Of a stretch of DNA of 5,422 nt, positions 1 through 5,322 are shown in pieces. Numbering within the stretch: position 1 is the stretch's first letter; each line of letters begins with the position of its first letter. The notes under the pieces were generated by a model. It had not been told where the DNA came from, did no database searches, and saw nothing but the letters and a program-made list of their open reading frames with translations. The stretch covers positions 1 through 5,422 of the forward strand of contig JAQUAC010000175.1 of the NCBI GenBank assembly GCA_028687415.1, in the 5' to 3' direction. The DNA is from Acidocella sp. (GTDB lineage Bacteria > Pseudomonadota > Alphaproteobacteria > Acetobacterales > Acetobacteraceae). A program made the translations under genes and the position numbers.

Positions 1-163
1 GCTGGACATTGCCTCCTGGAACGCCCTGCCCCTGTATTTCGCGCGCGACCCGGCGGCGCTGGATGCGAAGCGCTACACCATTTACCGCGATTTCCTCGCC
101 AGTGCCGGCGTCATCAAGCACAAACTGCCGCTGGAGAGCTACGCGGTCGAAATCAAAGCCTAA
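1..163 (+). CDS. 3' end of ABC importer substrate-binding protein, NMT1/THI5-like (ThiY-like), partial
   Basis: The first complete codon is at position 2, and 53 codons are visible before TAA at 161-163; the start lies outside the window. The visible part is the C-terminal end of a periplasmic binding protein. The ending GVIKHKLPLESYAVEIKA resembles the closing pattern of NMT1/THI5-like proteins (an aliphatic-rich 'aGli.k.pP...YAV' tail), and the preceding YRDFLASAG fits the final helix. This family binds pyrimidine precursors of thiamine (formylaminopyrimidine/HMP), and related members bind nitrate, taurine or alkanesulfonates. The gene ends 3 nt before an ABC ATPase, which is followed by a matching permease, so it is the ligand-capturing subunit of this importer. 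Binding-protein identity is sound; the pyrimidine ligand is inferred from a short tail and the ligand-pocket residues are not in view. Confidence 0.75.
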   Translation, partial: LDIASWNALPLYFARDPAALDAKRYTIYRDFLASAGVIKHKLPLESYAVEIKA

Positions 164-166
164 GCT

Positions 167-895
167 ATGCCCCCGCCGGGAATAGAGATCAGCAATCTCA
201 GCCTGCGCTATGCTGGCGCGAGCATTTTCGAGGATCTCAACCTCACACTTGTCGCGGGTAAGTTTTCCGTGCTGCTGGGGCCAAGCGGTGTGGGAAAGAC
301 CAGCCTGCTACGGATCATCGCGGGACTGGAGGCTCCGGCCGATGGTTATGTGCGCGCCACGGATAGCAAACCGCTCGGCGGGCGCATCGCTTATATGGCA
401 CAACAGGATCTGCTGCTGCCCTGGGCCAGCGCGCTGAACAACGTGATGCTCGGCGCGGCGCTGCGCGGTAGCGCGAGGGATACGGATAGGGCTATGGTGC
501 TGCTGCAACGCGTGGGGCTGCACGGCCGAGCGCAAGCACTCCCGGCGCAGCTCTCGGGCGGCGAGCGCCAGCGGGTGGCTCTGGCCCGCACACTTTATGA
601 AGACCGGCCCGTGGTGCTGATGGACGAGCCATTCTCCGCGCTGGACGCCATCACCCGGGCGCGGATTCAGAATCTGGCCGCGGAGCTTCTGGCCGGGCGG
701 ACCGTGCTGCTGATTACGCACGACCCTATGGAAGCCTGCCGGCTGGGGCATTCCCTGGCCGTGCTCGCGGGCAGCCCGGCGAGACTCGGGATACCGATTA
801 TCGTGCCTGGTGCACCACCGCGCACGCCAGATGATGATGAGGTTTTGCATATCCAAGGCGAGTTGCTGCGCCGCTTGGCCGGACTGTCGGCATGA
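167..895 (+). CDS. ABC importer ATP-binding protein (ThiZ-like; nitrate/taurine/pyrimidine-precursor class)
   Basis: A 242-residue cytoplasmic ATPase with all the expected nucleotide-binding motifs in order: Walker A GPSGVGKT (38-45), Q-loop region MAQQD followed by LLLPW (77-86), signature LSGGERQR (129-136), Walker B VVLMDE (149-154), D-loop SALD (157-160) and switch histidine in LLITHD (H185). The LLPW stretch after the Q-loop is typical of the NrtD/TauB/SsuB/ThiZ branch. Length is normal for that branch, with no added regulatory domain. It powers import through the permease encoded immediately downstream. The start ATG lies 3 nt after the stop of the binding-protein gene and no strong Shine-Dalgarno is seen, which suggests translational coupling. 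The ATPase identity is certain; the substrate is inferred from the neighbouring ThiY-like subunit and could instead be another small organic compound. Confidence 0.93.
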   Translation: MPPPGIEISNLSLRYAGASIFEDLNLTLVAGKFSVLLGPSGVGKTSLLRIIAGLEAPADGYVRATDSKPLGGRIAYMAQQDLLLPWASALNNVMLGAALRGSARDTDRAMVLLQRVGLHGRAQALPAQLSGGERQRVALARTLYEDRPVVLMDEPFSALDAITRARIQNLAAELLAGRTVLLITHDPMEACRLGHSLAVLAGSPARLGIPIIVPGAPPRTPDDDEVLHIQGELLRRLAGLSA

Positions 896-1626
896 TCCGT
901 CCGTTTGTCACTCTTGGCGTTTTCATTGCCGTCTGGTGGGCACTGACGGCGTTCACCGCCATACCCGCCTTCATGCTGCCCAGCCCGCAAGCCGTAGGTG
1001 CCGCACTATGGGCACAACGGGATTATCTCGCCGCGAATACGCTTGTCACGCTGACAGAAATCATTCTCGGGCTTGTTGCCGGGACGCTGCTCGGCGGGGT
1101 TGCGGCGCTGGGCATTGCCGCCTCTCCGGTGCTGCAACGCTGGCTCATGCCGATCCTCGTGCTCAGCCAAGCCATCCCGGTCTTCGCGCTGGCGCCACTG
1201 CTGGTGCTCTGGCTGGGGTTTGGCATCGGCTCGAAAGTGGCCATGGCCGTGCTGGTGATCTTCTTCCCAGTCACCGCGAATTTTCTGGACGGGTTGCGTC
1301 GCACCGAGCCTGGCTGGCTGGATCTGGCCCGGACCATGAATGCCTCGCCGATACTCGTGCTACTGCACCTGCGTCTACCCGCCGCTCTCCCCGCCTTTGC
1401 CTCCGGCCTGCGCGTGGCAACAGCCATCGCGCCCATCGGTGCCATTCTGGGCGAATGGGTCGGGGCTTCATCTGGGCTTGGCTATGTGATGATCAACGCC
1501 AATGCGCGGATTGAGACGGATTTGATGTTCGCAGCGCTGGCTATTCTCGCGGCTATGGCAATCACTCTCTATGTGGCCATGGACCACGCGCTACGCCGGC
1601 TGCTGCGCTGGGCACCGGAAGCCTAA
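892..1626 (+). CDS. ABC importer permease (ThiX-like, BPD_transp_1 family)
   Basis: A 244-residue integral inner-membrane protein of the type I importer family. Hydrophobic segments are seen at roughly 5-22, 50-76, 86-107, 114-132, 176-190 and 211-230, consistent with five to six transmembrane helices. The segment QAIPVFALAPLLVLWLGFG (93-111) is the conserved helix of the nitrate/taurine/ThiX permeases. The cytoplasmic EAA-type coupling loop runs at about 142-173 (DLARTMNAS ... LRLPAALPAFASGLR) and would dock on the ATPase Q-loop. The ATG overlaps the ATPase stop by 4 nt (ATGA), so the two are translationally coupled. A homodimer of this protein with two ATPase subunits and the upstream binding protein would make a complete importer. 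No downstream partner follows: the operon ends against a convergent gene 39 nt away. Confidence 0.92.
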   Translation: MIRPFVTLGVFIAVWWALTAFTAIPAFMLPSPQAVGAALWAQRDYLAANTLVTLTEIILGLVAGTLLGGVAALGIAASPVLQRWLMPILVLSQAIPVFALAPLLVLWLGFGIGSKVAMAVLVIFFPVTANFLDGLRRTEPGWLDLARTMNASPILVLLHLRLPAALPAFASGLRVATAIAPIGAILGEWVGASSGLGYVMINANARIETDLMFAALAILAAMAITLYVAMDHALRRLLRWAPEA

Positions 1627-1633
1627 AAGAGAA

Positions 1634-1660
1634 AAGGCCAGGGGCATATCCCCTGGCCTT
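1634..1660 (-). terminator. Intrinsic terminator of the 1666-2751 OmpA-family gene, between convergent genes
   Basis: A perfect 11-bp inverted repeat, aaggccagggg (1634-1644) and its complement (1650-1660), encloses a 5-nt loop. Read on the - strand the stem is followed by a pyrimidine-rich tract, TTTTCTCTTTT counting the last two stem bases (down to 1627), and it starts 5 nt after the OmpA-gene stop codon, so it is a good Rho-independent terminator for that gene. Read on the + strand the stem follows the permease stop (1624-1626) by 7 nt but is followed by ttgaccg with no T-run, so it would be weaker for the importer operon, although the hairpin may still protect that mRNA end. Confidence 0.9.
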
Positions 1661-1665
1661 GACCG

Positions 1666-2751
1666 TTACTGCAGGATGATCTCGACCCGGCGGTTCTGCG
1701 GCTCGCGCACGCCCGGCCCAGTGGGAACCAGCAGATGCGTCTCGCCATAGGCGTGGATTTCGATCTCCGATTGCGGCACACCATCGTTAACCAGCTGCAA
1801 GGCAACAGCCTTGGCGCGGCGCTCGGACAACCCCAAATTGTACTTGGCCGTACCGGAAGTGTCGGTATAGCCGGAGACCTGAATGGTCGTGACGTCGTTG
1901 GTGTGGCTGTCTGACGCGGCCTGGGCGATGACCTGCGTGGCGCGCGGCGTGAGGTTGTATCTATCCCAGTCGAAGAACACGAGATAGGTCTTGGCCTGAA
2001 CCGGCGCCGGAGCGGCAACAGGCGCAGCCGCAGGATTGGGTGCCGGAGCAGGCGCGGCCGGGGTGAACAGCTGGTAGCGCAGACCAACATTGATCTCGTG
2101 GTTATATTCGTGCGTGGCCGTGAACTGGACCGGCTGGCCTGCATACTCACCATCATACTTGCGCCCGTTCACGAGCGAGACGAAACGGTATTCCACCGTT
2201 GCGGAAAGGCCCGGCGCAAACGGAATCGGATAGGAGAGGCCACCTATCGCCTGATACGCGAACGCGCTGCGTGATTGCGAGACGGAGGCACCACCGGCGT
2301 TGAAGCTGTTGAAGCCAACATTCTGCCAACCAAGACCGACGCCAACATAAGGGTAGAGCCAGGGCAGACCGATGTCGAAATCGAACAGGGCATTGGCGAA
2401 CACGCCATAATGGCCTTCATGCCCGCTCGCGGTGTAATCTGCGCCGTTGAACTTCGCCTTGCTCGCGCCGTTGCGGATATAATCGCCCTCGAGTTCAACG
2501 CGGAACCCGTTGCCGAAGCCGTAACCGGCAGAACCCGTCACATCATAGCCGTTATCGAGAAGAAGCTGGCCCGCCCCCATGGAGGCGCCGTTATTAACGG
2601 AGATGTTCTTTGCCTTCTGGCTGTTCTGGATGCTGTACCCGGCACCGAGGCTGACATACGGCCCGCTAACAGGCTGAGCTGCGGCGCTATGGGAAAACGC
2701 GATCGGCGCCGCTAGCACAGTCGCGGTTAACAGGGCGAGACGAAAATTCAT
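1666..2751 (-). CDS. OmpA-family outer-membrane protein with peptidoglycan-binding domain (paralogue 1)
   Basis: A 361-residue secreted protein. A signal peptide occupies residues 1-25 (basic N-terminus, hydrophobic core, SAAA|QPV cleavage). Residues about 26-229 show alternating aromatic/polar strands (GPYVSLGAGY, YGFGNGFRVELEGDY, LYPYVGVGLGW, VEYRFVSL, INVGLRYQLF) typical of an eight-stranded OmpA-like beta-barrel. A Pro/Ala linker (230-253) leads to an OmpA C-terminal domain (254-361). The residues corresponding to E. coli OmpA Asp271 and Arg286, which grip peptidoglycan diaminopimelate, are present (D297 in GYTDTSG, R312 in LSERRA). It should anchor the outer membrane to the cell wall. 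The ATG at 2751 is preferred over an in-frame TTG directly before it because the AGAGGAG Shine-Dalgarno sits 8 nt from the ATG and the paralogue also starts MN(F/L)RLAL. It lies downstream of its paralogue but behind that gene's terminator, so it probably has its own promoter. Confidence 0.93.
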   Translation of the reverse strand: MNFRLALLTATVLAAPIAFSHSAAAQPVSGPYVSLGAGYSIQNSQKAKNISVNNGASMGAGQLLLDNGYDVTGSAGYGFGNGFRVELEGDYIRNGASKAKFNGADYTASGHEGHYGVFANALFDFDIGLPWLYPYVGVGLGWQNVGFNSFNAGGASVSQSRSAFAYQAIGGLSYPIPFAPGLSATVEYRFVSLVNGRKYDGEYAGQPVQFTATHEYNHEINVGLRYQLFTPAAPAPAPNPAAAPVAAPAPVQAKTYLVFFDWDRYNLTPRATQVIAQAASDSHTNDVTTIQVSGYTDTSGTAKYNLGLSERRAKAVALQLVNDGVPQSEIEIHAYGETHLLVPTGPGVREPQNRRVEIILQ

Positions 2752-2759
2752 CAATGTGA

Positions 2760-2766
2760 CTCCTCT
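2760..2766 (-). promoter_or_regulatory. Shine-Dalgarno that fixes the start of the downstream OmpA-family gene
   Basis: On the - strand AGAGGAG is followed by 8 nt and then ATG at 2751. Distance to the TTG at 2754 would be only 5 nt. Optimal spacing therefore favours the ATG, giving 361 rather than 362 residues. Confidence 0.8.
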
Positions 2767-2772
2767 GATATT

Positions 2773-2847
2773 CAGGTTCTGAAGCGACCCGCAGCGTATC
2801 CGACCATCTGCATGAGCATTCTCAGGGTGCGCTTCCGCTTCAGCCTG
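2773..2847 (-). promoter_or_regulatory. Long-range inverted repeat in the leader of OmpA paralogue 1 (possible structured 5' UTR)
   Basis: Two arms pair: ctgaagcg (2779-2786) with cgcttcag (2836-2843), and, outside a 2-nt bulge (2777-2778), cagg (2773-2776) with cctg (2844-2847). This gives a 12-bp interrupted helix closing a loop of 49 nt. On the - strand the 3' arm ends about 6 nt before the Shine-Dalgarno. A short inner hairpin (tgag 2813-2816 with ctca 2821-2824) lies in the loop. If transcription starts upstream of 2847, this would be a folded mRNA leader. It could also be chance; no known riboswitch or thermometer class is recognised. Confidence 0.35.
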
Positions 2848-2873
2848 TACCGCATCTAAAATGCCATGTTTTT

Positions 2874-2892
2874 GTTGTTACTTTATAACAAC
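2874..2892. promoter_or_regulatory. AT-rich palindrome upstream of OmpA paralogue 1 (possible operator/promoter region)
   Basis: A perfect 7-bp dyad, gttgtta and taacaac, is separated by cttta. It sits in an AT-rich stretch (about 2856-2896) that contrasts with the GC-rich surroundings and lies about 125-140 nt upstream of the OmpA start. Such a position fits a promoter with an overlapping regulator site. On the - strand TTATAA inside the dyad could serve as a -10 element, but I could not place a convincing -35 at proper spacing, so the promoter itself is not claimed. Confidence 0.35.
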
Positions 2893-2959
2893 TTAACGAG
2901 TGCTATCACTGTCACAGAATGGCTTCCCCTGCAATTCCCACCAATCTGCCGCCAACAAA

Positions 2960-2987
2960 AAGCCCCGGCAGTTGCCTGCCGGGGCTT
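2960..2987 (-). terminator. Intrinsic terminator of the 3009-4058 OmpA-family gene
   Basis: A perfect 11-bp GC-rich inverted repeat, aagccccggca (2960-2970) and its complement (2977-2987), has a 6-nt loop. On the - strand the stem begins about 21 nt after the stop codon at 3009-3011 and is followed by TTTTTGTTGG (counting the last two stem bases), a good U-tract. On the + strand the stem is followed by cttcttta-type sequence, so it could act in both directions. It isolates the two OmpA-family genes transcriptionally. Confidence 0.93.
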
Positions 2988-3008
2988 CTTTATCACGTAA
3001 TGCGAAGA

Positions 3009-4058
3009 TTACTGGAGAACGATTTCAACGCGACGGTTCTGCGGCTCACGCACGCCAGGGCCGGTCGGCACCAGCAGATGCGTCTCGCCATAGGCATGGA
3101 TCTCGATCTCGGAGGCAGGGACGCCATCGGTGACCAGCTGAGCGGCAACAGCCTTGGCGCGACGCTCGGACAGGCCCTGGTTGTACGTCGGCGTACCGGA
3201 GGTGTCCGTGTAGCCGGAGACGTTCAGGGTGGTCACGTTCGCGGTCTTGCTGTCGGTCGCGGCCTGAGCAATGATCTGCGTCGCACGCGGCGTCAGATTG
3301 TACTTATCCCAGTCGAAGAACACGAGGTAGGTCTTGGCCGGGGCAGGAGCCGGGGCCGCAACCGGGGCAGGAGCCGGAGCCGGAGCCGGAGCGGGAGCAT
3401 TGAACAGCTGATAGCGCAGGCCCAGCAGGAAGCTGTGGCTCATTTCCTGGCCGACATGGGCATAGCCCGCCTCGGAATTATAGTTGCGGCTCGTAACAAG
3501 CTGCATGAACTTATACTCGGCCGTGACGGACAGGCCCGGCACCCACGGCAGCGGATAAGATGCGCCCGCGATGATGTTGTACGCGAAGCTGCCACCATTA
3601 CCGCCGACCACACGGCCAGCGCCGCTCTTCAGGCCGGAGTCAAACTGCTGCCACTGATAACCAGCACCAGCACCCACATAGGGGAAAATCGGCAGGCCGA
3701 CATTGACGTCATACAACACGTTGACCATCGGGCCATAGGTGTTGCTAGCGCCGCTCAGACCTACGTCACCACCGGGGGTGGTGAGCTTCTTGGCGTTGTT
3801 GTGGTTGAAGTTGCCGGCGATTTCAACGCGGAAACCGTCACCAAAGCCATAACCGATGGCAGCGTCACCAGCATAAGAAACGCCGAACTGAGCCTTGTTG
3901 GCGGTCTCACCGCCAGCGCCCCGAATGTTCACATTCTCGGAATTGAGAATGCTGGTACCAGCTTCCAGGCTCACATAAGGGCCGGTGACCGGCTGCGCAT
4001 GCGCCACGATGGGCAGAGCAAGGCAGGTAGCAGCGGCAAGAGCTAAGCGCAGGTTCAT
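3009..4058 (-). CDS. OmpA-family outer-membrane protein with peptidoglycan-binding domain (paralogue 2)
   Basis: A 349-residue secreted protein with the same architecture as its downstream paralogue. The signal peptide is residues 1-21 (AHA|QPV cleavage). A beta-barrel-like region covers about 22-219 (GPYVSLEAG, IGYGFGDGFRVEIAGNF, FPYVGAGAGYQW, VTAEYKFMQL, LLGLRYQLF). A strictly repetitive Ala-Pro linker spans 220-241 and an OmpA C-terminal domain 242-349. The peptidoglycan-contact Asp and Arg are D285 (GYTDTSG) and R300 (LSERRA). Hand alignment of the final 108 residues gives about 15 differences from the neighbouring paralogue and no gaps, while the barrels are much more diverged, especially in putative surface loops. 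The GGAG Shine-Dalgarno (4066-4069 on the - strand) lies 7 nt from the ATG. It follows a DUF2155 gene after about 140 nt without a clear terminator, so readthrough from the mlaD unit is possible in addition to a promoter of its own. Confidence 0.93.
   Translation of the reverse strand: MNLRLALAAATCLALPIVAHAQPVTGPYVSLEAGTSILNSENVNIRGAGGETANKAQFGVSYAGDAAIGYGFGDGFRVEIAGNFNHNNAKKLTTPGGDVGLSGASNTYGPMVNVLYDVNVGLPIFPYVGAGAGYQWQQFDSGLKSGAGRVVGGNGGSFAYNIIAGASYPLPWVPGLSVTAEYKFMQLVTSRNYNSEAGYAHVGQEMSHSFLLGLRYQLFNAPAPAPAPAPAPVAAPAPAPAKTYLVFFDWDKYNLTPRATQIIAQAATDSKTANVTTLNVSGYTDTSGTPTYNQGLSERRAKAVAAQLVTDGVPASEIEIHAYGETHLLVPTGPGVREPQNRRVEIVLQ
3370..3399 (-). repeat. Hexanucleotide tandem repeat coding the Ala-Pro linker
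   Basis: Five consecutive units of ggagcc on the + strand (the last two are ggagcg and ggagca), with degenerate copies continuing to about 3336. On the coding strand they give alternating Ala-Pro dipeptides between barrel and OmpA domain. Each unit is two codons, so slippage would change linker length without shifting the frame. The paralogue's linker at the equivalent place is Pro/Ala-rich but not as regular. Confidence 0.8.
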
Positions 4059-4198
4059 GACTGAACTCCAAAGTTGAAAATACTATGCAGCTCATTTAGC
4101 CCTTGGCGGGTCTGTTCAACAGACCAAATTGACGTCAGGCGATAACATTCTGTAGCTGTTGCATTTTTAGCACAAGCATAACGGACAAACGTTAAGAT
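4059..4198 (-). promoter_or_regulatory. Intergenic leader of OmpA paralogue 2, with 17-nt palindrome at 4109-4125
   Basis: This 140-nt gap holds no gene. It contains a perfect palindrome, ggtctgtt-c-aacagacc (4109-4125), centred 59 nt upstream of the ATG. In RNA it would form a 6-bp stem with a 5-nt loop; in DNA it has the form of a dimer-binding operator. The flank nearer the upstream gene is AT-rich (about 4141-4200), as expected for a promoter, but no good -35/-10 pair stands out. A weak stem (taacg 4179-4183 with cgtta 4190-4194) follows the DUF2155 stop without a U-tract, so it is not called a terminator. Confidence 0.5.
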
Positions 4199-4801
4199 TT
4201 AAGTGCAATTAATAATCCGGAAAGTTTCACCGGCATCGCCTACAACCGTGGCACCCGGTGCGGAACGGACCATCCAGCCGCGATAAATCGGCGTCGCGCC
4301 ATTATCGCCAGCAGACTGTACGGTGAGAAACACCGCGTCATCGGGGAGCTGTCCCGCAGGGCGGCTGGAACATGCCTGCACACTTACCTGCAACTCCCCC
4401 ACAGTGCTCTCCCCCCCAACGGGAATTGAAAGCTGCGAAGTGCTGCCATCCACTTTGTTGAGAAGGCCAAGCACAGCCGTATGACCGGGAACCCAATTGT
4501 TCGGCTGTACCGGTGCGACGTCCGGCGGCGCAGGCGGCGCCGCACTGGTCTGAGCGGATGCCGGAACGGAAGTGGAGGGGTTTGCTTCAGGTTGGGGCGT
4601 GCTGGACTGCACCACAGGCGGCAATGGCGTTTGCACCAGCCCTGGCGGCGGCGGCGGCGAGGGAGCCACAGGCGGCGGAGCCGCGGGCTGGGCCGGAACA
4701 AGCGTGGGAGCCGGCGGCACAACGATCTCACTCTGGTCGTTCTGCGCCACGGCGGCACCAGCAAGCAGCACTAGAGCCGTAGTTAGAGCGGCAAAGCGCA
4801 T
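4199..4801 (-). CDS. Secreted proline-rich DUF2155 domain protein
   Basis: A 200-residue protein of unknown biochemical role. A signal peptide covers residues 1-19 (hydrophobic core TTALVLLAGAAVA, cleavage AVA|Q), so it should be periplasmic. Residues about 29-103 are a low-complexity Pro/Ala/Ser tract including a run of five prolines. The DUF2155 domain spans about 108-200: it opens TAVLGLLNKVDG, continues with a VGELQVSVQAC strand, a central YRGWMVRSAPG and ends RIINC. Two conserved cysteines, C143 and C199, could form a disulfide. Family members in alphaproteobacteria commonly sit near NDUFA12-type genes, as here. The ATG overlaps the mlaD stop by 1 nt (TGATG) and no Shine-Dalgarno is seen, so translation is probably coupled to mlaD. 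A role with MlaD in the envelope is an inference from this coupling only. Confidence 0.85.
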   Translation of the reverse strand: MRFAALTTALVLLAGAAVAQNDQSEIVVPPAPTLVPAQPAAPPPVAPSPPPPPGLVQTPLPPVVQSSTPQPEANPSTSVPASAQTSAAPPAPPDVAPVQPNNWVPGHTAVLGLLNKVDGSTSQLSIPVGGESTVGELQVSVQACSSRPAGQLPDDAVFLTVQSAGDNGATPIYRGWMVRSAPGATVVGDAGETFRIINCT

Positions 4802-5322
4802 CAGTGAGGCAACGCCGCAGGGCTAGCCGGTGCTGCATCATTCTGGCTGCTGCCCGTCGCCTGGGATTTACCCGAAGTCGTTCCGCCCATGGAGAAGATA
4901 AATTTGCCTAGCAGATCTTCGATGTTGATCGCCGATTGCGTCACAGGGAATGGCTGGCCCGGCTTCAGCATGTTGTTGGAACCACCAGGCGAGACAGCGA
5001 CATAGGAGCTGCCAAGCAGGCCGTCTGAGGCTATGGACGCGCTGCTGTCATCCGGCACTTTGATGTCGTCATTAATGACCAGCTTAACGATGGCCGCATA
5101 AGTATTCGGGTCAAGCCGCTCGTTCGCAACATGACCGATAACGACACCACCAATCTTTACATCGGCGCCGATTGCAAGCGCGCCAATGCTGGAAAACTGA
5201 GCCCGCAACGGGTAGCCGCCAGTGCTGATCTCACCGGAGCTGCGCAAAGCATACATAAGAAAAACCGCGGCAGCCGCAATAACGGCAAAGCCGGTGACAA
5301 GCTCAGGAACGCGCCGCGCCAT
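4801..5322 (-). CDS. mlaD: MlaD-like MCE protein, phospholipid transporter subunit
   Basis: A 173-residue inner-membrane-anchored periplasmic protein. One N-terminal transmembrane helix (about 8-26, LVTGFAVIAAAAVFLMYAL) is followed by one MCE domain (about 36-113: GYPLRAQFSSIGALAIGADVKIGG ... GLLGSSYVAVSPG). The LEDL-type segment INIEDLLGKFIFS (132-144) is as expected for MlaD, and a Gly/Ser/Ala-rich tail runs to the end. MlaD forms a hexameric ring on the MlaFE ABC transporter and carries phospholipids between the membranes to keep outer-membrane lipid asymmetry. Length and single MCE domain fit MlaD rather than PqiB or YebT. No mlaE, mlaF, mlaB or mlaC lies in the window, so the rest of the system must be elsewhere. 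The start ATG shares its A with the stop of the upstream NDUFA12-like gene (TAATG), which supports this start and coupling. Confidence 0.9.
   Translation of the reverse strand: MARRVPELVTGFAVIAAAAVFLMYALRSSGEISTGGYPLRAQFSSIGALAIGADVKIGGVVIGHVANERLDPNTYAAIVKLVINDDIKVPDDSSASIASDGLLGSSYVAVSPGGSNNMLKPGQPFPVTQSAINIEDLLGKFIFSMGGTTSGKSQATGSSQNDAAPASPAALPH

Noticed and set aside
308..1514. Other overlapping open frames across the ATPase and permease genes (308-856 on -, 810-1514 on +, 1023-1445 on -)
   Set aside because: They overlap well-supported genes fully, and their compositions (Arg, His, Ala, Cys-rich) are typical of out-of-frame translation.
2752..2754. TTG as the start codon of OmpA paralogue 1
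   Set aside because: It is too close to the Shine-Dalgarno (5 nt); the adjacent ATG has the better spacing and matches the paralogue.
2850..2920. Specific -35/-10 promoter for OmpA paralogue 1
   Set aside because: Several weak -10-like hexamers exist (TTATAA, TTTTAG), but none has a convincing -35 at 16-18 nt.
2919..4046. Long open frame on the + strand opposite OmpA paralogue 2 (375 codons)
   Set aside because: It lies antisense to a certain gene, its product is low-complexity with Arg/Ser/Gly repeats derived from the Ala-Pro linker, no family is recognised, and it runs through the terminator hairpin. It is a by-product of GC-rich codon bias.
4128..4137. attgacgtca, containing the TGACGTCA palindrome, also present at 3702-3711
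   Set aside because: The second copy is coding sequence inside the OmpA gene barrel (Tyr-Asp-Val-Asn), so the repeat is most likely chance. I know of no regulator here that would use it.
4179..4194. Stem-loop after the DUF2155 stop as a terminator
   Set aside because: Only 5 bp, AT-containing, and without a following T-run on the - strand.
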